From Aquibacillus salsiterrae (GTDB lineage: Bacteria; Bacillota; Bacilli; Bacillales; Amphibacillaceae): 64,000 bases of DNA. Positions 1-8,594 of this stretch are shown one piece after another (position 1 is the stretch's first letter; every line of letters begins with the position of its first letter). The translations under genes and the position numbers were made by a program. The notes below the pieces were generated by a model. That model was given only the letters and a program-made list of their open reading frames with translations. It was not told the DNA's origin and searched no databases. The stretch is from assembly GCF_028416595.1 (NCBI RefSeq), contig NZ_JAMQKC010000010.1, positions 1-64,000 on the forward strand, written 5' to 3'.

Positions 1-158
1 TAATGGTTCTAGGATCCTGACAACTCATTGTCTAAATGAATGGCCAGTTGCATTGTGTGTGACTGTAAATGGGGAGCCACGTCATTGCCACCGGCATTTA
101 AACTGACAACGAATCAGACTGCGGACAGATTAAGCCCATTGATCGGGATGAATTCAAG

Positions 159-1442
159 GTGCAATTAGAGGGGATAAAACAAAAGATAATGACAGAGTGG
201 CAAGCGCAAAAAACAAAGCAAGACGTCGAAAATAAAGTTTTACAATTAACCCATGTTAAGCAAGTTCAACGATTAAGTGAGTTAATGAGAAAACGTAATA
301 CGGATATTTCCCTTTTAGAATGGACAAAGGATTTTCCAAAAGGGAAATATCGATTGTTGTATGCTACGGTAGATCATGTATCTAGAAATTTAAAATGCAA
401 TGAACCAGAAGAATATGTTTTATGGAAATATTCACTTGAAAATATATGTAGCGAAATGGAGGGTGATCTGCCGCAAAAAACATGGAGATGGTCGGAAGAT
501 GATTACTCCTTTTGGATTCTTGTTCATACGGAAGATGGTAGCAAAGAGATGGTTGACACGAGTTGTACTACATTTGCGGAAAAATTAAGAGCAAACGTGG
601 AAGCCTATACGCCTTTTACTGTTTCAATCGCGCGCAGTCGTGAATTTACAGAGCTTACCACGCTTACAAGTAATAAAGATGAACTATTAACGTATATCAA
701 ATTTCGGATTATTTATGGGGGTAATCAAGTTTTTTCTGCTGAGTCGGTCAAGAAATGGGAGGTGAGGCAAAAGGGTGATCATAATAATCTAGTTGATAAT
801 CACATTAAGAAAATTATTTTTTCGTTGGGAAACAGGAGTATAGGGAAGACCAGGGATGAGGTAACCAGGTTCTTAGAAATTATTGAATCCTTAGATTCAC
901 CAAAGGAAATTGAGTATAGTTTGCATTCCTTTGGCTTTCAGGTCATTCATTATATGGTCACCCATACCCAAGTGCATGAAGGATTTGCTTTTATTGGTGA
1001 AATAGCAGGATTGACCAGGACAATGACCAATTTTTCTGAATTAAAGACTTGTGTATTGGAGTGGACGGAAAAAATTTTATCCCTTCTTAAACATCGTGAA
1101 CAGGCAACCGCTTACGAGCCGATTGAAGCAGCTAAGCAATGGGTTTTAAATCATCTGAATGAAAACATAACGATTCAAAAAATCGCGGATAATGTTTATT
1201 TGAATCCGACCTATTTTTGTGAGTATTTTAAAAATCAAACAGGTGAAACGGTCCTTGATTATGTAACGAGAGTTCGATTAGAAAAAGCAAGGGAGCTTTT
1301 ATTGGTTAGAGACTTTAAAATTTATGATATTGCCGAAATGGTTGGCTACACGGATTCTAAGTATTTCAGCAAATTATTTAAACGGTTTTATGGTGAGACA
1401 CCATCGAAATATAAAGAAAAATATATCGTTGAACATAATTAG
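159..1442 (+). CDS. YesN-type AraC-family regulator lacking its receiver domain
   Basis: The C-terminal ~105 residues form a complete AraC/XylS double helix-turn-helix, with motifs such as KIADNVYLNPTYFCEYF and VGYTDSKYFSKLFKRFYG. The middle ~250 residues resemble the linker of YesN-type two-component regulators. Intact YesN proteins carry an N-terminal REC domain of ~120 residues; here only its last turn survives. In-frame codons just upstream of the GTG at 159 read IKPIDRDEF, matching the conserved Lys-Pro end of REC, but a stop lies at 99-101 and the DNA before it does not encode REC. I infer 5' truncation or decay. A residual GTG-started protein might be made, with a weak SD. The next genes encode an importer that such regulators usually control. 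No histidine kinase is in the window. Confidence 0.75.
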   Translation: MQLEGIKQKIMTEWQAQKTKQDVENKVLQLTHVKQVQRLSELMRKRNTDISLLEWTKDFPKGKYRLLYATVDHVSRNLKCNEPEEYVLWKYSLENICSEMEGDLPQKTWRWSEDDYSFWILVHTEDGSKEMVDTSCTTFAEKLRANVEAYTPFTVSIARSREFTELTTLTSNKDELLTYIKFRIIYGGNQVFSAESVKKWEVRQKGDHNNLVDNHIKKIIFSLGNRSIGKTRDEVTRFLEIIESLDSPKEIEYSLHSFGFQVIHYMVTHTQVHEGFAFIGEIAGLTRTMTNFSELKTCVLEWTEKILSLLKHREQATAYEPIEAAKQWVLNHLNENITIQKIADNVYLNPTYFCEYFKNQTGETVLDYVTRVRLEKARELLLVRDFKIYDIAEMVGYTDSKYFSKLFKRFYGETPSKYKEKYIVEHN

Positions 1443-1488
1443 CCCCCTGCTTGGGGAGGTAATTGAAAATAGTCCTTATTAAAGGGGA

Positions 1489-1536
1489 GGCAGAAACGGT
1501 TCACATCTGTGAACGTTTCTGCCTTCTTTGGTTTTG
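1489..1536 (+). terminator. Rho-independent terminator after the AraC-type gene
   Basis: GGCAGAAACG pairs with CGTTTCTGCC, extended by GTTCAC/GTGAAC around a short loop, and is followed by a T-rich tract. It lies ~50 bp past the regulator stop, so the importer genes probably have their own promoter. Confidence 0.75.
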
Positions 1537-1833
1537 TTTAGCTTTGGGTTGTTAAAGCTGCTCCATGCGATTGCTCACCGACGGAATTTGGTAATTATGC
1601 TCGACACCTGGTATTTGTCATGTTCAGGTATCATATCGCACAGATTTCATCCGCAAATTGGAGTGGTTTAGACAAGCCGAAAAAATGCGGGGGAATAGCA
1701 GAGAGTTGTCACCCAATTCTGACATCTGTCTCCTATACGTTTGCATCGATATCCACTATCCTTATGTGTAAGCGTAGTCAAAAGGTAGTTTGCGGCAAAG
1801 TTAGTAACAAACAAGTGTAAGAGGGGTGATATC
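1537..1833. other. Intergenic region before the rhamnose-type importer
   Basis: About 300 bp without a convincing gene. A 66-codon frame at 1620-1820 has no SD and no recognisable similarity. The importer promoter should be here, but I see no clear sigma-A pair or known riboswitch. Confidence 0.4.
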
Positions 1834-3348
1834 ATGTCTAAATATGTGTTGGAACTTGAAGGGATAACGAAGGAATTTCCTGGGGTGAAAGCTTTAGATA
1901 ACGTTCATTTTAACCTGAAAGCAGGAGAAATCCATGCATTAATGGGTGAAAATGGTGCAGGTAAATCAACATTCATTAAGGTGATAACAGGTGTTCATTC
2001 TCCTACTAATGGCGACATGTATTTGAATGGGGAGCGGGTGGAATTTAATAATCCTAAAGAAGCGAAAAAACTAGGGATTGCTGCAATTTATCAACATGTC
2101 ACCAATTATCCTGATTTAAGCATAACGGAAAATATCTTTATGGGGCATGAAAAAGTCATAAAATGGACACGTAGAATTAAGTGGAAAGAGATGCATAAAG
2201 AAGCAAAGGCATTATTAGAAAGCCTTGGTTCTGATTTGGATCCAAAAACGGAGATGGGTTCCTTAAGTGTTGCCCAACAACAAATTGTTGAAATAGCGAA
2301 ATCATTATCTTCACAAGCGAAAATTATCATTATGGATGAACCTACAGCGGCATTAACTCATCGGGAAAGTGAAGAGCTTTATAAAATTACCGAACGCCTT
2401 AGAGATGAAGGGGTTGCGATTATTTTTATCTCCCACCGTTTTGAGGATATGTACCGTCTTGCGGACCGGGTCACCGTGTTACGTGATTCTCAGTATATCG
2501 GTAGTTGGGACGTTGACAAGATTGCTCATGACCAATTAATTGTTGCAATGGTTGGTAGAGAAATTAAGCAGTTGTTTCCTGATAAGAAAAATGAACTTGG
2601 AGATGAGTTGCTTCGTGTTGAGGGCTTAGGTCAAATTGGTAGGTTTAAAGATATATCCTTTTCTCTTAAGCAAGGTGAAATATTAGGGATTACTGGCCTC
2701 GTTGGTGCAGGACGAACTGAATTATGTCAGGCGTTATTCGGTATTGAGCCGTATGACGAAGGTGAGGTTTACTTTGAAGGAAAGAAGCAGATCATTAAAA
2801 CGCCTAACGATGCGATGGACCTTGGCATTGGCTATTTGCCAGAGGATCGTCAGGATCAGAGTTTAATTTTACAATGGGAAATTTCGCGAAATATTTCGTT
2901 ATCCGCACTCGAGAGCATATCAAAAAAGGGATGGTTAAATACAAAGAAGGAAAATGATATGGCAAAAGATTTAGCGGAAAAGGTGGATGTCAAGACAAAC
3001 AGTGTCTTCAATCTGGCCAATTCATTATCAGGCGGAAATCAACAGAAAGTAGCTGTAGCCAAGCTACTAACGACTGATTTAAAAGTTTTAATTTTTGACG
3101 AACCGACTAAGGGAGTTGATGTTGGGGCTAAATCAGCAATTTATCAAATTATGGTTGATTTAGCTGAGGCTGGTTACGGCATCATCATGATTTCGTCTGA
3201 AATGCCTGAGGTGATTGGGTTAAGTGATCGAATTGCAGTAATGTGTGAGGGCAGGGTTACTAGGTTCCTAGATAAATCTAATGCAAGTCAAGAAGTGATT
3301 TTACAAGCAGCTATGTCTAAAGAAATAAACGATTCCAAAGCAGGTTAA
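1834..3348 (+). CDS. CUT2 sugar ABC transporter ATPase, rhamnose type
   Basis: 504 residues with two fused nucleotide-binding domains, the RbsA/MglA arrangement. The N-terminal half has Walker A GENGAGKST, signature LSVAQQQ and Walker B IIIMDEPTAAL. The C-terminal half has a degenerate P-loop (GLVGAGRTEL), signature LSGGNQQK and IFDEPTKGVD, so probably only the first site is fully catalytic, as usual in this family. It would energise import through the two permeases that follow. SD AAGAGGGGTGAT precedes ATG 1834. It is the first gene of a four-gene operon (ATPase, permease, permease, binding protein). Gene order also fits AI-2 Lsr transporters, but the binding protein points to rhamnose or a related deoxysugar. 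Confidence 0.9.
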   Translation: MSKYVLELEGITKEFPGVKALDNVHFNLKAGEIHALMGENGAGKSTFIKVITGVHSPTNGDMYLNGERVEFNNPKEAKKLGIAAIYQHVTNYPDLSITENIFMGHEKVIKWTRRIKWKEMHKEAKALLESLGSDLDPKTEMGSLSVAQQQIVEIAKSLSSQAKIIIMDEPTAALTHRESEELYKITERLRDEGVAIIFISHRFEDMYRLADRVTVLRDSQYIGSWDVDKIAHDQLIVAMVGREIKQLFPDKKNELGDELLRVEGLGQIGRFKDISFSLKQGEILGITGLVGAGRTELCQALFGIEPYDEGEVYFEGKKQIIKTPNDAMDLGIGYLPEDRQDQSLILQWEISRNISLSALESISKKGWLNTKKENDMAKDLAEKVDVKTNSVFNLANSLSGGNQQKVAVAKLLTTDLKVLIFDEPTKGVDVGAKSAIYQIMVDLAEAGYGIIMISSEMPEVIGLSDRIAVMCEGRVTRFLDKSNASQEVILQAAMSKEINDSKAG

Positions 3349-3365
3349 CATAGGTGGTGATGAGG

Positions 3366-4367
3366 ATGTCAGAAATGATGAAAAGTATTAATCTAGCTAA
3401 ATTAGGTAAATTTAGAGAGTTTGGCTTACTCGGATTTATTGTGTTGCTATCGATTGTTATTCAATTGTTAAATCCAGCCTTTTTATCGCCTGGCAATTTG
3501 ACGGACTTAATAAAAAACACAGCGATTCTAAGTATTTTAGCGCTTGGGATGATGTTAGTGCTAATTACAAGAGGGATAGACTTATCGATTGGTGCGACAC
3601 TAGCGCTTTCTGGAATGATTGCAGCCTTAACGGTAAGAGCTTATCCTGACTTACACCCGCTATTGGCAATCCTGATTGGTATTGTTGTAGGTGTTGTATG
3701 TGGAGCAGTTTTAGGTCTTTTAGTTTCAAAGGTTGGTATTTTACCTATCATTGCATCGCTAGGTCTAATGAATGCATTCCGTGGAATGACCTATTGGGTA
3801 AGTGGACGCGAATGGGTAAGTGCTTACCAAATGTCAGATTCTTTTAAACATATCGCCACAAGCTCAATTCTTGGCATCAATACGCTCGTGTTTATCGCGA
3901 TTATTATCTTCATCTTTTTCAATTACTTTGTAAATAATACCGTTACTGGAAGGCAAATTTATGCACTAGGTAGTAACCCTGATTCCGCCAAGATTAGTGG
4001 AATAAATAGCGATAGGATATACATGCTTGTGTACACATTGATGGGTGGATTGTCTGGTTTAGCAGGTGTTTTGTGGGTATCTAAATTTGCTTCGGCCCAA
4101 GGAAATACAGGTAGTGGGTACGAACTAACTGTTATCGCAGCGTGTATACTCGGCGGGGTGAGTATTAACGGTGGAGTTGGTAAAGTAACCGGAGTATTAT
4201 TAGGTGCTGTGCTGTTAGGGGTACTTGATAATGGTCTCCCATTAATTAATGTTTCTCCTTTTTGGCAAATGGGAATTGAAGGAGCTATTATCTTAATCGC
4301 CGTTTTATTTAACACAATCGTAAAGAAAACGGTTGAGAGAAACAACCTGTTAAGGAGGGTGATTTAA
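3366..4367 (+). CDS. CUT2 sugar ABC transporter permease 1
   Basis: Polytopic inner-membrane permease of the RbsC/RhaP family. The conserved stretch RGIDLSIGATLALSGMIAA follows the third membrane segment, and GRQIYALGSNPDSAKISGI is the cytoplasmic coupling region facing the ATPase. Upstream GTG (3354) and ATG (3360) codons are possible starts, but ATG 3366 lies 8 nt after AGGTGG and fits best. It begins just after the ATPase stop, so translation may be coupled. The last 37 bp through the stop and following SD are duplicated directly upstream of the second permease. Confidence 0.88.
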   Translation: MSEMMKSINLAKLGKFREFGLLGFIVLLSIVIQLLNPAFLSPGNLTDLIKNTAILSILALGMMLVLITRGIDLSIGATLALSGMIAALTVRAYPDLHPLLAILIGIVVGVVCGAVLGLLVSKVGILPIIASLGLMNAFRGMTYWVSGREWVSAYQMSDSFKHIATSSILGINTLVFIAIIIFIFFNYFVNNTVTGRQIYALGSNPDSAKISGINSDRIYMLVYTLMGGLSGLAGVLWVSKFASAQGNTGSGYELTVIAACILGGVSINGGVGKVTGVLLGAVLLGVLDNGLPLINVSPFWQMGIEGAIILIAVLFNTIVKKTVERNNLLRRVI

Positions 4368-4446
4368 CAAATGAGGGAACCAGATGCAACAAAACTAGAC
4401 CGTTATATCGAAACAACCTGTTAAGGAGGGTGATTTAACAAATGAG
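4339..4446 (+). repeat. 37-bp direct repeat carrying SD and start, with a 17-codon mini-ORF
   Basis: Positions 4339-4375 and 4410-4446 are identical over 37 bp: end of permease 1, SD AGGAGGGTGA, and ATGAG. The first copy places an SD before ATG 4371, opening a 17-codon frame that ends at the TAA in the second copy. This looks like a 71-bp duplication, although the 34 bp between the repeats have no visible counterpart. The mini-peptide (starts MREPDATKLDRY) may be accidental, or may be a leader for permease 2. Confidence 0.7.
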
Positions 4447-5461
4447 TACTAGGATAGTTAGTAATATACAAAAATTCACATGGAAAAGGTTTTTTCTTCA
4501 ATGGGAATGGATGCTCATTGCTTTATTAGTTATTATCTTTACGATTAATAGTAACATCTCTCCTTATTTCTTAAACTATACAAGTATCACGGACGCAACC
4601 ATGACATTTTTGGACAAAGCGTTCATCGTCTTTCCGATGGTAATGATTATGATTATGCGAGAAATTGATATATCGGTTGGTTCGACTGCAGCACTTTCGT
4701 CGATAGTGATGGCAACGCTTTACAATGCGGGTGTCCCAATGGTTATAGCAATTGTTGCTTGTTTATTAGTAGGAGCATTGTGTGGATTTTTTAACGGATA
4801 TTTGCTTGTTAAATACCGTGAACTGTCAGCTGTTATTGTGACGCTCTCCACGATGATTCTTTACCGCGGGATTGCTTACATGATTTTAGAGGACCGATCG
4901 GCGGGTGATTTTCCAGACTGGTTTTCCTATTTTGGCTGGGGATACGTTGGCGGCATACCTTTTATTCTATGCTTGTTCGTCGTCTTGGCGATTGGTTTTG
5001 TCTTACTGTTGCAAAAAACAACCATTGGCAGAAGAATTTATGCGGTTGGTAGTAATCCAAAGGCAAGCCGATTTTCTGGTGTTAAAGTAGATAAAATTAA
5101 GTTATTGGTCTTTACGTTAGCCGGATTAATGGCAGCGATTACAGCGATATTTCTTACTTCAAGAATGGGTAGTACTAGACCAAATGTGGCTAATATGTAT
5201 GAATTAGATGTGATTGCTATGGTGGCATTAGGCGGTATTAGCACGGTTGGGGGAAAAGGAAAGATGTTAGGTGCAGTCTTAGCTGTCTTTGTTATCGGTT
5301 ATTTACAATTTGGCTTAGGGTTAATTAATATACCAGCTCAAATGCTGTTAATTGTTATTGGAATATTGTTGATTGTTTCCGTTACAGTAACAAACTTCAG
5401 AGTGACTAGAAAAGCACCACAGAGAAAAGCAAAGAAGAATCAGGCGAAAAAAGTTTCATAA
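4442..5461 (+). CDS. CUT2 sugar ABC transporter permease 2
   Basis: 339-residue multi-span permease paralogous to the preceding one. It has the hallmark REIDISVGSTAALSSIV and coupling loop GRRIYAVGSNPKASRFSGV, and a lysine-rich cytoplasmic tail. Two different permeases in one operon are typical of rhamnose (RhaP/RhaQ) and AI-2 (LsrC/LsrD) importers. SD AGGAGGGTGA is 9 nt upstream of ATG 4442, inside the second copy of the 37-bp direct repeat. Confidence 0.88.
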   Translation: MSTRIVSNIQKFTWKRFFLQWEWMLIALLVIIFTINSNISPYFLNYTSITDATMTFLDKAFIVFPMVMIMIMREIDISVGSTAALSSIVMATLYNAGVPMVIAIVACLLVGALCGFFNGYLLVKYRELSAVIVTLSTMILYRGIAYMILEDRSAGDFPDWFSYFGWGYVGGIPFILCLFVVLAIGFVLLLQKTTIGRRIYAVGSNPKASRFSGVKVDKIKLLVFTLAGLMAAITAIFLTSRMGSTRPNVANMYELDVIAMVALGGISTVGGKGKMLGAVLAVFVIGYLQFGLGLINIPAQMLLIVIGILLIVSVTVTNFRVTRKAPQRKAKKNQAKKVS

Positions 5462-5560
5462 GTGATAAGTAATAGCCTAATAAGGTAGTCGGGGACGGGA
5501 AAAATAAGTACCTGCTTTCTGAGGCTGTTCTTTATAAAAGCGAAGGGGAGGATTTCTAAA

Positions 5561-6616
5561 ATGAAAAGGTGGAAGTTAGTTAGTTTATTGATGGTATTCG
5601 TGTTAACTATTCTTGCAGCATGTGGGCAAGAAACAGGTAGTGGCGAGAGTAGTGAAGGGAATACTTCTGATGGGGGAGGCGAAGCAGTTACAAGGCATGC
5701 TATTGTCTTTAAAAGCACTGGTAATCCATTTGGTGAAAAGTTAATGGAGGGCTTTGAGAATGCAATCGAAGAAGTAGAGGGAGAAGCGATTCTCAGAGCG
5801 CCAGAGCAACCTACAGTTGAAGGTCAAATCCAAATTATTGAAGAACTTATCTCGCAACAAGTTGCTAGTATCACGATTGCAGCTAACGATTATGACGGTT
5901 TAGAGCCTGTGTTAAAAAAGGCGATAAACAAAGGAATTAAAGTGATTTCTGTTGATTCAGCTGTAAACGGAGATAGCCGTATGGTTCACGTCAATCAAGC
6001 AGATCCAGAAGCAATTGGAAGAATTCAAATTCAAGCTACATCAGAAATGATTGGCGGCAAAGGACAAATTGCTGTTTTGAGTGCAACATCTCAAGCATCC
6101 AACCAGAACCTATGGATAGAATGGATGAAAAAAGAGTTAGAAAAACCAGAGTATGACAAGATGGAATTAGTGGAAGTTGCTTATGGTGATGATTTAAGAG
6201 ATAAGAGTGTATCGGAAACAGAGGCATTACTACAGTCTTACCCAGATCTTAAAGCAATTATTGCACCGACAACTGTAGGTATTGCCGCTGCATCTAAGGT
6301 AATCACAGATAAAGGTTTGCAAGGTGAAGTAGTGGTTACAGGTCTAGGATTACCAAGTGAAATGGCAGAATACATCGAAAACGGTGTGAGTCCTTGGATG
6401 TATCTTTGGAACCCAATTGATTTAGGATACCTTGCAGGGCGCACTGCAGATGCACTAGTAGAGGAACAAATCACTGGTGCAGAAGGTGATACGTTCGAAG
6501 CAGGTGACCTTGGTTCTTATGAAGTAGTCAAGACAGAAGATGGCACAGAAGTGTTGTTAGGCGACCCATTCGAATTCAATAAAGATAATATCGATGAATG
6601 GAAAGACGTTTATTAA
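5561..6616 (+). CDS. Sugar-binding lipoprotein, rhamnose (RhaS) type
   Basis: Periplasmic-binding-protein-like lipoprotein tethered outside the membrane. A lipobox (TILAAC) follows a hydrophobic signal, then a Gly/Ser-rich linker and a type I two-lobe fold. Blocks such as VHVNQADPEAIGRIQ, MIGGKGQIAVLSATS, IIAPTTVGIAAASKV and LWNPIDLGYLAGRT are, from memory, characteristic of rhamnose-binding RhaS proteins rather than LsrB or RbsB. It is last in the importer operon, preceded by a strong SD (AAGGGGAGG) and followed by a terminator. The ligand is inferred from family resemblance; no rhamnose catabolic enzyme is in the window. Confidence 0.85.
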   Translation: MKRWKLVSLLMVFVLTILAACGQETGSGESSEGNTSDGGGEAVTRHAIVFKSTGNPFGEKLMEGFENAIEEVEGEAILRAPEQPTVEGQIQIIEELISQQVASITIAANDYDGLEPVLKKAINKGIKVISVDSAVNGDSRMVHVNQADPEAIGRIQIQATSEMIGGKGQIAVLSATSQASNQNLWIEWMKKELEKPEYDKMELVEVAYGDDLRDKSVSETEALLQSYPDLKAIIAPTTVGIAAASKVITDKGLQGEVVVTGLGLPSEMAEYIENGVSPWMYLWNPIDLGYLAGRTADALVEEQITGAEGDTFEAGDLGSYEVVKTEDGTEVLLGDPFEFNKDNIDEWKDVY

Positions 6617-6679
6617 GGAGAACAAAGGAAGCAGAGGAGGGGTCTTTTAGGAACAACCGGAAGTTCGCGAGAAAAGAAG

Positions 6680-6720
6680 GCACAGTTAGCTATTTAAGCT
6701 GACTGTGCTGTTTCTGTTTT
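6680..6720 (+). terminator. Terminator of the rhamnose-type importer operon
   Basis: GCACAGTTAGC pairs with GCTGACTGTGC (one G-U) around a 7-nt loop, followed by TGTTTCTGTTTT. The group II intron fragment starts about 12 bp after the T-tract. Confidence 0.8.
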
Positions 6721-6731
6721 GGTGTCAGATC

Positions 6732-6980
6732 GTGGGCCGAGCATAGGTCGTAACCTATAACGGGTGGGATTCCTGTCGAGTAAGAACTAACCATTCGCTC
6801 GTAGCGAGCCTTGTAGGACAACAGGTAACTGTTGCCTTTAAACGTAGACAGTTAGGTAATGGGCTGAAAGCCAAAACGCAAGTTGAAAGGATTGAGGCTC
6901 GAAAACCCAAATCAGAAGGGCTGATGTGCTGGTCTGTACAGAAAGCAACATTATTATTCTCGCAAAATGGCAAGAGGATA
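6732..6980 (+). mobile_element. 5' fragment of a group II intron (no maturase)
   Basis: About 250 bp align by eye with the first ~240 bp of the complete intron at 45.97 kb, including CCGAGCATAGGTC, GGTAACT, GGCTGAAAGCCAA-like and CAGAAAGCAACA segments. These belong to the intron ribozyme 5' domain I. Homology stops near 6980; no reverse transcriptase frame and no domain V follow. It sits just past a terminator, a common landing site for some bacterial intron classes. It is a dead remnant of an earlier insertion or of incomplete retrohoming. Confidence 0.75.
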
Positions 6981-7085
6981 GTAAATTCTTGATTATGTGA
7001 TGGAAGATAATTGTACTAACAATTTCTTTGAATTTTAGTAAATTCAAAATAACTTTTACTAAATTTTAAACCTGTTTTAAGTAGC

Positions 7086-7195
7086 TTGACAATTGTTTTA
7101 TGCATGTGTAATTCGAAGGTAATGATTTTTTGTCGAAAAAAGGAGGAGGAAAATTCTGAATTTATGTTGTAAGCGCTTTAAAAATTTGTTATTAT
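7086..7195 (+). promoter_or_regulatory. Candidate promoters and cre/LacI-type operator for the LacI gene
   Basis: TTGACA (7086-7091) with a 17-bp spacer to TAATTC (7109-7114) is one possible sigma-A promoter. A second, nearer one is TTGTAA (7167-7172), 17 bp, TATTAT (7190-7195). TGTAAGCGCTTTAA (7168-7181) overlaps the second -35 box and closely fits a LacI/CcpA-type operator, so autoregulation or catabolite control is likely. A related site lies on the far side of the gene at 8317. Confidence 0.55.
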
Positions 7196-7272
7196 CTTGT
7201 TAAGGGTAAATATTTAGTAAAAAAGAATATAATTTACTAAATTATTTTGAATTTGAATAGGGATTGAGAGCG

Positions 7273-8307
7273 ATGACAACCATCAAAGATATTGCTGTAT
7301 TATCAAATGTTTCTGCATCAACAGTGTCTAGGGTTCTTAATAATGATAAAACTCTGGCTGTAACTGAGGAGACCCGTAAGAAGATATTAAATGTAGCAAG
7401 AGAATTAAACTATAAATCAGTACGTGCAAGAAAAAGTGTAGAGAAAAAAGAAGTTTATAAGATTGGTATTTTTCTTTGCCAATCACTAGAGGAGGAGTTA
7501 AGTGACCCTTATTTTCTTTCTATTAGACAAGGTGTAGAAAACGAATGTAGAGAAAGAGGGCTTTCTAGTACTGAGTTATTTAGGCTATATAATTTCGGGG
7601 ATGTTAGCCTAGACCCTGAGTTAGATGGGTTAGTTGTAATTGGAAAAGTAAGTACAAAGGTAATAAATAGGTTTTGTCAGGAAATAAAAAACGTTGTTTA
7701 CATTGACTATTCGCCTGACGAACAAAAATATGATTCCGTTGTTATTGATTTTGATAAGGCAACTACTGTTTCGTTGGAGCATTTATTGAAATTAGGTTAT
7801 GAGAAAATTGGATATATAGGCGGTACTGTTGCAGAGCATATGGGCAATAAGAAAATTGAATTTGAAGATGAGAGGAAAATTGTCTTTAAGCGTGTTATGG
7901 AGCAAAGGGGGTTATTCCGGGATGACTTTGTTTTTGTAGGCGACTTCACTATGTCAGAAGGATATCGTTTAATGAAGGATGCAATCAACAAGAAAGAAGT
8001 CCCTGAAGCTTTTTTTGTCGGTAGTGATCCGATGGCTGTTGGTGCTTTAAGGGCACTTCAAGAAATGAATATTCGAGTTCCAGAAGAGGTTGCGTTAGTG
8101 AGTTTCGATGATGTTGAAATGGCCCAATTTGCAAGTTGTCCTTTAACAACTGTCCGAGTGCACACAGAAGAGATGGGGAGAACAGGAGTAAAGTTGTTAT
8201 TAGATCGAATGAATGGTCGTGAGATTCCTTTAAAAATTACACTTCCAACAGAATTTATCATCCGAAGCAGTTGCGGAGCAAAATTGAATGTTTTTCAAGA
8301 TAACTAG
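7273..8307 (+). CDS. LacI-family transcriptional regulator of the alpha-galactoside cluster
   Basis: N-terminal LacI helix-turn-helix (TIKDIAVLSNVSASTVSRVLN) followed by a type I periplasmic-binding-like effector domain, with GYEKIGYIGG and the C-terminal VSFDDVEMAQFASCPLTTV. The first helix-turn-helix helix in MelR/GalR-like proteins of Bacilli looks similar. ATG 7273 is preferred to the in-frame TTG at 7264. It is followed by an importer and a GH4 glycosidase, and operator-like palindromes flank it. I infer that it represses the downstream genes until an alpha-galactoside or derived sugar binds. Confidence 0.85.
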   Translation: MTTIKDIAVLSNVSASTVSRVLNNDKTLAVTEETRKKILNVARELNYKSVRARKSVEKKEVYKIGIFLCQSLEEELSDPYFLSIRQGVENECRERGLSSTELFRLYNFGDVSLDPELDGLVVIGKVSTKVINRFCQEIKNVVYIDYSPDEQKYDSVVIDFDKATTVSLEHLLKLGYEKIGYIGGTVAEHMGNKKIEFEDERKIVFKRVMEQRGLFRDDFVFVGDFTMSEGYRLMKDAINKKEVPEAFFVGSDPMAVGALRALQEMNIRVPEEVALVSFDDVEMAQFASCPLTTVRVHTEEMGRTGVKLLLDRMNGREIPLKITLPTEFIIRSSCGAKLNVFQDN

Positions 8308-8316
8308 CCAGTAAAA

Positions 8317-8330
8317 TGATAGCGCTTACC
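8317..8330 (+). promoter_or_regulatory. LacI/CcpA-type operator upstream of the alpha-galactoside importer
   Basis: TGATAGCGCTTACC has the AGCGCT core shared with the site at 7168 and fits the LacI/CcpA operator pattern. It lies 265 bp before the importer start. The same gap holds a hairpin at ~8391-8433 (AGTCCTGGAT/ATCCAGGACT) without a T-tract. Confidence 0.5.
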
Positions 8331-8594
8331 GATATGATTTAAGGGGGTGATTAGCAGTTAAAGCTACGTATACAAGTTGCTACTTTAACGATGATGGCTG
8401 AAAGTCCTGGATTAATTAATGACGGCAATCATTTATCCAGGACTCATGTGTACTATGCCTTTCCTTTGAAAAGGTAGTATTTCTACTATAGAATAATCTT
8501 TTTTCTCTAGCAAGAATGCCAAACTTTTGTTGTCAGCTTATTTTGTTTTGATTTACTGAATAACACTTAATAAAAAAGAATTGAGGGGAAAATA

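Noticed and set aside
1620-1820. 66-codon frame before the importer operon
   Set aside because: No SD, no similarity, ends just before the real SD of the ATPase gene.
1834-6616. AI-2 (LsrACDB) transporter
   Set aside because: Gene order fits, but the binding protein's motifs fit RhaS better and no lsrK/F/G/R genes are nearby. Not fully excluded.
8391-8433. Terminator or riboswitch before the alpha-galactoside importer
   Set aside because: A good 10-bp hairpin exists, but there is no T-tract and no known aptamer core.
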